Assembly (NCBI RefSeq): GCF_001466725.1
Contig: NZ_CP013650.1
Coordinates: 1,984,001 to 2,048,000 of the forward strand
Direction: 5' to 3'
Source: Lacimicrobium alkaliphilum
GTDB taxonomy: Bacteria > Pseudomonadota > Gammaproteobacteria > Enterobacterales > Alteromonadaceae
Length of the DNA: 64,000 nt
Shown: piece by piece, positions 58,268-64,000 of the stretch
Layout of the letters: each line of letters starts with the position of its first letter
How positions within the stretch are numbered: position 1 is the stretch's first letter
Program-made: the position numbers and the translations under genes
The notes under the pieces: model-generated
Databases searched by the model: none
Told to the model about the DNA's origin: nothing
What the model saw: only the letters and a program-made list of their open reading frames with translations

Positions 58268-58741
58268 TTGCGGCAAAAAATCCTTCTCAGTATTGCAGCC
58301 CTGCTCGCATTGGCTACAGGGGTGGCGGTTAATCAGTGGTATGCCAGTGATTTTATGACGCTGGACGGAGAAAAGCACCGCTGGCGTGATTATCAGGGCC
58401 AATGGGTGGTAGTTAACTACTTCGCTGAGTGGTGTGCCCCCTGCCTGCGTGAGTTGCCAGAATTAAATCATTTCTCGGCGATGACAAAGGACAGTGATAT
58501 TACGCTGCTGGGGGTCAGCTATGACAGATTGTCGGAGACTGAACTGGCAGGTCTGGTGGATAAATACTCCATTGAATTTCCGCTGATCCTGTCAGAGCCC
58601 CCACCGCAAATGCCCAACCAGAGACCCAACAGTCTGCCGGCTACTTATATTATCGGTCCTGATGGAGAGGTAGTGCGGCAATTGATGGGGGAGCAGGAAG
58701 CTGATTTGCTGCTGAAGATTGTTGAGCGCCTGGCAGAGTAA
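58268..58741 (+). CDS. TlpA/ResA-like membrane-anchored thioredoxin
   Basis: 157 aa. An N-terminal signal anchor (about 4-22, ILLSIAALLALATGVAVNQW) precedes a periplasmic thioredoxin domain with WCAPC (Cys56, Cys59) and a cis-Pro in SLPATYIIGPDGEVV. It probably reduces periplasmic disulfides. The start is TTG 58268 with GAGGA 8 bp upstream; no ATG fits. Convergent with bepA, which starts at the far end and stops 10 bp away. Confidence 0.85.
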   Translation: MRQKILLSIAALLALATGVAVNQWYASDFMTLDGEKHRWRDYQGQWVVVNYFAEWCAPCLRELPELNHFSAMTKDSDITLLGVSYDRLSETELAGLVDKYSIEFPLILSEPPPQMPNQRPNSLPATYIIGPDGEVVRQLMGEQEADLLLKIVERLAE

Positions 58742-58751
58742 CAGCCCTCTA

Positions 58752-60212
58752 TCAGAGTTTTTTCAGGCGGTTCTCCGCCTCCCGCATCTGTTCAATACGG
58801 GCAAGGATCCGCTGCTTATCTATTACGCTGTTTTCAGTGAAGTTGTAGGCGGTTTTCAGTTCATCCACGGCGCGGGTATAGGCAGAATTCAGGGCGTAAA
58901 CCTCAGCCCGGGCCTGATGCATTTCCAGTCGCTGGCCACTCTCGCCGTAGGCGTCAGTGAGCATCTGATAACTGAGCAGATGATTCGGATTTACCAGTAA
59001 ATAGTCTTTAAGGTGACTGACCGCTCTGCCATATTCTTTGTTCTGGATCAGGGCATTGGCAAGATTCAGTACCAGTACTCTGTTTCTGGGCTGGAGTTTC
59101 AATAATGCAGAGAGTCGCTTGATAGCCCGCTCATGTTGTCCTGTTGCCAGTGCGATATCGGTAAAGGTATCGACATAGAACAGATTTTCACTGTCCTGTT
59201 GCATCAGGTTTTCTATCAGAGAAGCTGCTTCAGCGTATTCTTCCTCTGCCAGCAGCGACAGGGCCAGCCCATACTGACTACTTTTGATTTCAACTTCGGT
59301 ACTGGCGTTGCTGAGCCAATCACGAAAATACCTGACCCGCTGTTTACTATCCAGAGAGTATCTGGCCTGAATGCGTGCCTTAACCAACTGAAATGCCAGG
59401 CTGTCAGGGCGGTTTATGGTCGCATAATTGGCGACCCGGGCCTTCATATCAGCAACCCTGGATTCAGGTAATGGGTGAGTCATTAAAAATGCGGGGGGCT
59501 TGGACACATAGCGAAACTGCGCCGCCAGCTTGCCGAAAAAACTCGCCGATGCCTGAGGCTCAAAACCTGCTCTGGCAAGGATTTCAATGCCCACCCGATC
59601 GGCTTCTTTTTCGTTACTGCGGGTGTAATTGATCATGGCCTGCTGGCCGGCGGCCTGGCCAGCGCTGATGGCTGCCATACCCGCTTCGGGATTTGCCAGT
59701 GCCAGCAGGATCCCGCCAAGCATGGAAACCACCTGCAAGGGAGAAGCATTCTGTCTGGCCTCAAGGCTGCGGGCAATATGGCGTTGGGTCACGTGAGCGA
59801 TTTCGTGCGCCACGACTGAGGCCAGTTCACTTTCATTGTCGGCTGTCACAATCAGGCCGGTATGAACACCGATGTGACCGCCATAAAAAGCAAAAGCGTT
59901 AATACTGTTGCTGTTAATGGGAAAAAAACGGAAAGGGAATTTGGCATTGTCGGCCTGAGCCACAAGGCGATTACCCAGATCCTGAATGTATTCTTCGATA
60001 AGGGGGTCATTAATGATCGGCGCCTGGGCCCGCAACTGGCGCATGATCACTTCACCAATCAGCATTTCTTTATCAATACTGATGGCGCTGGAAGCCACCA
60101 CACCGATTTCCGGTAATGTATTTCTGTCAGAATCGGATCTCACCTGGGCCATGTTTGAAAAGGCCATACAACTGAGACAAAGAAGAACCGCTCTTATCAT
60201 CTTAACACTCAT
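58752..60212 (-). CDS. bepA: Periplasmic M48 metalloprotease/chaperone BepA
   Basis: 486 aa (E. coli 487). It maintains outer-membrane assembly by promoting LptD maturation or degrading stalled substrates. Signal peptide about 1-22. Zinc site HEIAH (His136, Glu137, His140) and third ligand in NEKEADRVGIEILARAG. TPR repeats fill about 310-486 (for example LFYVDTFTDIALATGQHERA). Position near perM and hda mirrors E. coli. Confidence 0.94.
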   Translation of the reverse strand: MSVKMIRAVLLCLSCMAFSNMAQVRSDSDRNTLPEIGVVASSAISIDKEMLIGEVIMRQLRAQAPIINDPLIEEYIQDLGNRLVAQADNAKFPFRFFPINSNSINAFAFYGGHIGVHTGLIVTADNESELASVVAHEIAHVTQRHIARSLEARQNASPLQVVSMLGGILLALANPEAGMAAISAGQAAGQQAMINYTRSNEKEADRVGIEILARAGFEPQASASFFGKLAAQFRYVSKPPAFLMTHPLPESRVADMKARVANYATINRPDSLAFQLVKARIQARYSLDSKQRVRYFRDWLSNASTEVEIKSSQYGLALSLLAEEEYAEAASLIENLMQQDSENLFYVDTFTDIALATGQHERAIKRLSALLKLQPRNRVLVLNLANALIQNKEYGRAVSHLKDYLLVNPNHLLSYQMLTDAYGESGQRLEMHQARAEVYALNSAYTRAVDELKTAYNFTENSVIDKQRILARIEQMREAENRLKKL

Positions 60213-60377
60213 CGGAATCAGGATAGGCTTTGAGCCAGCGTGGCCGGGTTAAGTTCAGCCAGACAATCATAAAAATTAAAAATACCTCATTGGCGAGCGC
60301 AAACCAATGTTTAAACTGATTAAAGACCACCAATAAGATAATATGTGGGCCGTTTTGTCAGTTTAAAAGGTGTGAGA

Positions 60378-60611
60378 TTGAGTGTTCTGGACCTTTCGGC
60401 TTTATCCTGCCCTTTGGCCTTACTGGAACTGAAACGTTGGCTGCACAAACAGACCCGGAATGAAGGGCTGTACTTGATTCTCAGAGCTGACTCAGCCGAT
60501 AATCGGGATGTGCTAAACTGGCTTGAAAAGCAGCGCATTGGGCTGCAGCCAACTCATGCCTCAGGCACCCAACATCACTATCGACTTATTTTCAAGGAAC
60601 CCCAATGTTAG
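60378..60611 (+). CDS. TusA-like sulfurtransferase family protein
   Basis: 77 aa. LDLSALSCPLALLELKRWL contains the conserved Cys-Pro of the TusA/SirA fold; EGLYLILRADSADNRDVLNWL follows the family pattern. True TusA has CPxP and a longer acidic start, so this is a relative, possibly a sulfur carrier. The frame is open to GTG 60345, but AAAAGG at 60365-60370 favours TTG 60378. Its last 7 bp overlap perM, implying coupling. Confidence 0.75.
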   Translation: MSVLDLSALSCPLALLELKRWLHKQTRNEGLYLILRADSADNRDVLNWLEKQRIGLQPTHASGTQHHYRLIFKEPQC

Positions 60612-61699
60612 AGGTGTTTAGCAACTGGTATAAGGAAAAATTTTCCGATCCCGCTTCCGTTGCCTTACTTTTGCTGTTACTGGCCGTCTTTGCTGTGTTT
60701 GTTTTCTGGGGCGAAATGCTTGCCCCGGTTCTGGTGGCGATTGTTATTGCCTATTTACTGGAATGGCCGGTCAGTAAACTGGTCAGAAGGGGCTTGGGAA
60801 GAACCTGGGCGACAACATTGATTCTGATTTTATTTACCAGCCTCAGCGCGCTGGCATTGGTAGGCTTGTTACCCGTTATCTGGCGCCAGGCAATCAATTT
60901 GCTGATGGAGTTGCCACAGATATGGCTGGAGGCACAAGCCTGGTTGAGTTCTCTGCCTGAACAATATCCTGGCATTCTGGTTCAGTCAGACATCGACAAC
61001 GCGCTGAGTGGTGTCAATGACAGGGTAGTGGGGCTGGGTGAAGATATTATCAGTGCCTCATTCAGCTCTATTGTCAGCATGGTTGCGCTCTTGATCTATC
61101 TGATCCTGGTTCCTCTGATGGTGTTTTTTATGCTCAAGGACAAGAATGAGTTGCTGACCAATATCTCGAATATCATGCCGCGGGACAGACGGTTGGTGAA
61201 GCAGGTGGCACTGGAGATGAATACTCAGATTATCAATTACATTCGCGGCAAGGTGCTGGAAATTCTGATTGTGGGTACCATGAGTACCGTGACCTTTGCT
61301 TTGATGGATCTGCGTTACTCGTTGTTGTTAGGAGTACTGGTTGGCTTTTCCGTGCTTATTCCCTACATCGGTGCAGCAGTGGTGACCTTCCCGGTGGCAG
61401 CAGTGGCGTTGTTTCAGTGGGGGGTGACACCGCCATTCTGGTACCTGATGGTTGCTTATGGAATCATTCAGGCACTGGATGGTAATCTGATCGTACCCAT
61501 TCTGTTTTCAGAAGCCGTTAGCCTGCACCCTGTCTATATTATTATCGCAGTACTTTTCTTTGGTGGTTTGTGGGGGTTCTGGGGGGTGTTTTTCGCAATT
61601 CCGCTGGCCACTCTGGTTAAGGCCTTGCTCAATGCCTGGTCGGGTACTAACGGCAGTTTATTGCGCAGCGAGCCCGCTAAAATAACCGAGCAGGCATAA
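60605..61699 (+). CDS. perM: AI-2E family transporter PerM
   Basis: 364 aa with seven or eight membrane helices (for example VALLLLLLAVFAVFVFWG, MLAPVLVAIVIAYLLEWP, VSMVALLIYLILVPLMVFFML). QALDGNLIVPILFSEAVSLHP and FFGGLWGFWGVFFAIPLATLVKAL are signatures of the AI-2E exporter/PerM family. The substrate is unproven; some relatives export autoinducer-2, others act as Na+/H+ antiporters. Conserved next to bepA as in E. coli. Confidence 0.9.
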   Translation: MLEVFSNWYKEKFSDPASVALLLLLLAVFAVFVFWGEMLAPVLVAIVIAYLLEWPVSKLVRRGLGRTWATTLILILFTSLSALALVGLLPVIWRQAINLLMELPQIWLEAQAWLSSLPEQYPGILVQSDIDNALSGVNDRVVGLGEDIISASFSSIVSMVALLIYLILVPLMVFFMLKDKNELLTNISNIMPRDRRLVKQVALEMNTQIINYIRGKVLEILIVGTMSTVTFALMDLRYSLLLGVLVGFSVLIPYIGAAVVTFPVAAVALFQWGVTPPFWYLMVAYGIIQALDGNLIVPILFSEAVSLHPVYIIIAVLFFGGLWGFWGVFFAIPLATLVKALLNAWSGTNGSLLRSEPAKITEQA

Positions 61700-61735
61700 A
61701 CAGCAGTAGTGCGGCGCACTACTGCTGTTTCTTTT
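61698..61735. terminator. Bidirectional terminator between perM and bcp
   Basis: Perfect 15-bp stem (AAACAGCAGTAGTGC and its complement) with a GGC loop and CTTTT after it; A-rich on the left for the opposite direction. Confidence 0.88.
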
Positions 61736-62201
61736 AATAATCTTGCAAGTAGTTCAGCACTACCTGGTGGTGATCTTTGGTTTTAAATTTATCAAAGACT
61801 TTCTCTACTTTTCCCTGTTCGTCAATCAAAAAACTGATTCGGTGGATGCCATCATATTCCTTACCCATAAACTTTTTTGGGCCCCAGACACCAAAAGCGT
61901 CAGCAACGGTATGGTCTTCATCAGATAACAACGTGAAGTTAAGGGACTCTTTGTCTATAAATTTGGGCAGGCGCTTAACCGGATCCGGACTGATACCCAG
62001 CACAATAACGTTATGCTTTTCCAGTTCCGTTTTGCTGTCACGAAGGTTCTGCGCCTGAACCGTGCAGCCCGGTGTCATGGCTTTAGGGTAAAAATACACC
62101 AGGACTTTTTTTCCCTTTAAATCAGCCAGGCTGACACTGTTATTATTCTGATCCGGCAGGGTAAATTGTGGTGCCGGTTGTCCCGCTTCAATCATGTTCA
62201 T
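61734..62201 (-). CDS. bcp: Peroxiredoxin Bcp/PrxQ, apparently 1-Cys
   Basis: 155 aa. Thioredoxin-fold peroxidase with peroxidatic Cys46 in YPKAMTPGCTVQAQNLRD. The usual resolving Cys at position 51 (CTVQAC in E. coli) is Gln here, and the protein has no other Cys, so it should be a 1-Cys enzyme needing an external thiol. The rest (VLGISPD, NFTLLSDEDH, YDGIHRISFLID) is canonical. GTG 62207 is an alternative start; GAGGTG fits ATG 62201 better. It follows gcvR in one unit. Confidence 0.93.
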   Translation of the reverse strand: MNMIEAGQPAPQFTLPDQNNNSVSLADLKGKKVLVYFYPKAMTPGCTVQAQNLRDSKTELEKHNVIVLGISPDPVKRLPKFIDKESLNFTLLSDEDHTVADAFGVWGPKKFMGKEYDGIHRISFLIDEQGKVEKVFDKFKTKDHHQVVLNYLQDY

Positions 62202-62222
62202 AATCACCTCATTGCTTTGGTT

Positions 62223-62750
62223 TTAATGCTTTGGCTTAATGGTGCCTTGTAAGTTAAGTTCCCCGAGCCTGCCAGCAAAGGCCTGACTTATGGCGTCAAT
62301 ATCCGTCTCTTTGGGCATGCTGACGACCATCTTGCAGGTCATCATCTCGGCATCACCCTCCTTATCACGGTAGGTATTTTGCCGGAAGGCCGTCACTGTT
62401 ATATCGAATTCGGCGAAAAAGGCCGTGATATGGTGAATGACACCCAGTGCATCACGGCCGGAAATCTCAACATCGGCCAGATGTACCAGATCCTGGCGAT
62501 GGTGTTGTCTGGTACGTTTCATCATTGACAGCAGATCATGCTGTTGACACACCTGGGGGATCTGAAATTCAGCCTTGGCAATGGCGCCCTGAGATCCTTC
62601 GAGGATCATGGTCAGAGAGAAGTCCTGACCATAAACTGCCTGGCGACTGTCCAGAATATTGCAGTGGCAGGCTCCCACAGTAGCGGCGAGGGTACTGAGA
62701 ATGCCTATCTTGTCTGTCCCCAGTATGGTGACAATAAGTTGATGTTTCAT
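62223..62750 (-). CDS. gcvR: Glycine cleavage system transcriptional repressor GcvR
   Basis: 175 aa. Two ACT domains (about 1-85, LIVTILGTDKIGILSTLAATVGACHCNI; about 90-170, VEISGRDALGVIHHITAFFAEFDITVTAF) that sense glycine. In E. coli GcvR binds GcvA and blocks activation of gcvTHP. It has no DNA-binding domain. Position gcvR-bcp, divergent from dapA, matches E. coli. Confidence 0.9.
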   Translation of the reverse strand: MKHQLIVTILGTDKIGILSTLAATVGACHCNILDSRQAVYGQDFSLTMILEGSQGAIAKAEFQIPQVCQQHDLLSMMKRTRQHHRQDLVHLADVEISGRDALGVIHHITAFFAEFDITVTAFRQNTYRDKEGDAEMMTCKMVVSMPKETDIDAISQAFAGRLGELNLQGTIKPKH

Positions 62751-62916
62751 AAGCTGTCGAGTCAGTGTCCGAAGGTCGGCAAGTCTATCATAATGTTGAT
62801 ATTTCTCTATGGATCCGTTAGAGGCCGGCGAATCTGTTGTAACTCATGATTAAATCCAGCTTGTTTTTAACCCCTGACCTCTTTACCATTGTGCGCTTAA
62901 TTTTCCGGGGGCAATA

Positions 62917-63798
62917 ATGTTCAAAGGCAGTATCGTAGCGCTTGTAACGCCGATGACAGAAAACGGCGACGTTGATTATCCATCTCTGCAAAAACTGGTT
63001 GAATTTCATATCCAATCCGGTACTGACGGACTGGTTGCGGTAGGTACCACAGGCGAGTCCGCTACTTTGCCTATGCAAGAGCATATCGAGGTGGTCAGAA
63101 AAATCGTCGAATATGCGGGAAAACGTATCAGAGTCATTTCAGGCAGCGGTGCCAATTCCACTTCAGAAGCGATTGAACTCAGTCAGGCTTCTGCAGAAGT
63201 CGGTGCGGATGGCCTGTTAAGCGTGGTGCCTTACTATAACAAGCCTCAGCAACGGGGAATGGTAGCGCATTTTGAGAAAGTCGCCGATGCCTGCGAGCTG
63301 CCGTTGTTACTTTATAATGTACCCGGTCGCACTGTGGCTGATATGTTACCGCAGACCACTGCAGAACTTGCGGCTCATCCCCGGATTGTCGGTCTTAAAG
63401 ACGCTACAGGTGATTTAAACCGCTTGCAGGAATTAAAGCGGATACTACCAGAAGATTTTATTTTACTCAGTGGCGATGATCCCACTGGTTGTGAATTTAT
63501 GTTACAGGGCGGACATGGTGTGATTTCTGTCACGGCCAATGTCGTCCCCGCGCTGATGGCTAAATTATGTAAGGCTGCCACCAGTGGAGCCCGCAGTGAG
63601 GCGGAGCAAACAGACAAATCCCTGCAGGCATTGCATCAGGCCCTGTTTATTGAACCTAATCCTGTTATGCCCAAGTGGGCACTGTATCGAATGGGGATGA
63701 TCCCGACACCGGTTTTGAGATTACCCATGGTGGAACCGGAACTCGCCAGCCAAAAAACCATCGAAGCAGTGTTACATGATATCGGCGTAATTTCCTGA
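62917..63798 (+). CDS. dapA: 4-hydroxy-tetrahydrodipicolinate synthase
   Basis: 293 aa (E. coli 292). It condenses pyruvate and aspartate semialdehyde, first committed step of lysine and diaminopimelate synthesis. TIM barrel with GTTGESATL, the catalytic Tyr in LLLYNVPGRT and the Schiff-base Lys in IVGLKDATGDL. bamC begins 9 bp after its stop codon, as in E. coli. Confidence 0.97.
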   Translation: MFKGSIVALVTPMTENGDVDYPSLQKLVEFHIQSGTDGLVAVGTTGESATLPMQEHIEVVRKIVEYAGKRIRVISGSGANSTSEAIELSQASAEVGADGLLSVVPYYNKPQQRGMVAHFEKVADACELPLLLYNVPGRTVADMLPQTTAELAAHPRIVGLKDATGDLNRLQELKRILPEDFILLSGDDPTGCEFMLQGGHGVISVTANVVPALMAKLCKAATSGARSEAEQTDKSLQALHQALFIEPNPVMPKWALYRMGMIPTPVLRLPMVEPELASQKTIEAVLHDIGVIS

Positions 63799-63807
63799 GG
63801 AGCTTTC

Positions 63808-64000
63808 ATGATTCGTAATTCAGTGCTTGCACTATCATCAATACTGGTGCTGGCTGCCTGCTCAACACCACAAGAGCGGCGTATCGCCAACGATGATTTT
63901 GAGTATTTAAAGCAAGATAATCGTCAGACCCTGAAGGTTCCAGAAGGGCTGCGAGCTCCCCAGCAGAGCCGGGAGTACCAGATTCCTGAACTGGGGCCGG
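63808..64000 (+). CDS. bamC: Outer-membrane assembly lipoprotein BamC (truncated by window end)
   Basis: Only the first 64 codons are present. MIRNSVLALSSILVLAACST is a lipoprotein signal with lipobox LAAC; the next segment RRIANDDFEYLK and LKVPEGLRAPQQSREYQIPE matches the unstructured BamC N-terminus that contacts BamD. A GAGGAG ribosome site overlaps the dapA stop. BamC is an accessory part of the BAM complex. Confidence 0.88.
   Translation, partial: MIRNSVLALSSILVLAACSTPQERRIANDDFEYLKQDNRQTLKVPEGLRAPQQSREYQIPELGP

Overview
The window is a densely packed chromosomal segment of a gammaproteobacterium, most likely a marine or saline Alteromonadales (Alteromonadaceae-like). The evidence is gene order and family content: lrp-ftsK-lolA-rarA-crcB-serS, thrS-infC-rpmI-rplT-pheS-pheT-ihfA, divergent rnhA/dnaQ, and hda-(arsC-like)-bepA-perM-bcp-gcvR-dapA-bamC are classic gammaproteobacterial blocks. 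The DUF3080, CPXCG, TIGR03503, DUF2066 and DUF2069 genes between them are typical of Alteromonadales. The genus is an inference; no 16S gene is present.

Layout. 1-2.5 kb: a hairpin-rich element with inverted terminal repeats, then trhO (tRNA U34 hydroxylase), an EF-hand protein and an exported NTF2-like protein. 2.5-10.4 kb: ald and lrp, divergent across a likely Lrp site, then ftsK, lolA, rarA, crcB and serS. 10.4-16.3 kb: intergenic hairpin repeats, a 44-residue membrane peptide, the tusDCBE sulfur relay, a YccA-type membrane protein, tRNA-Ser(UGA) followed by a 144-bp tandem duplication, a DUF1772 gene, a frameshifted UbiA-family prenyltransferase, a DUF3080 lipoprotein and a CPXCG protein. 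16.3-26 kb: pteridine reductase, fructosamine-kinase-like protein, START-domain protein, then the translation block thrS to ihfA. 26-34.9 kb: ybgA-like/phr, a Lys/Ala-rich basic protein, Nif3, cmoM, ldhA, glutathione peroxidase, a beta-hydroxyacid dehydrogenase and a FapA/DUF342 protein. 34.9-47.5 kb: sbcB, periplasmic isoaspartyl peptidase, CBS protein, hrpA, PilZ protein, rlmI/acyP, quinone oxidoreductase, rnhA/dnaQ and a TIGR03503 membrane protein. 47.6-52.4 kb: three identical tRNA-Asp genes, a MipA/OmpV porin-like protein, hairpin repeats, fadE with an apparent FadR operator, and a MITE-like element flanked by TA. 52.4-64 kb: purM-purN-DUF3108, DUF2066-hda, arsC-like/WrbA-like/DUF2069, a TlpA-like thioredoxin, bepA, a TusA-like protein, perM, gcvR-bcp, dapA and the start of bamC.

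Two themes tie many genes together. One is translation and tRNA biology: trhO, tusDCBE, cmoM, serS, thrS, pheST, infC, two ribosomal proteins and four tRNAs. TrhO and CmoM both act on the wobble-uridine cmo5U/mcmo5U pathway, and Tus feeds 2-thiouridine. The other is DNA replication and repair: ftsK, rarA, phr, sbcB, rnhA, dnaQ, hda and ihfA.

I see no phage, CRISPR array, full insertion sequence or obvious new multi-gene defence or biosynthetic system. The unusual content is mainly non-coding: several families of nested-hairpin repeats, a tRNA-Thr anticodon mimic in the thrS leader, and a one-base frameshift in the UbiA-family gene. Coordinates and motifs were read by eye; functional calls rest on remembered family features, with no database search.
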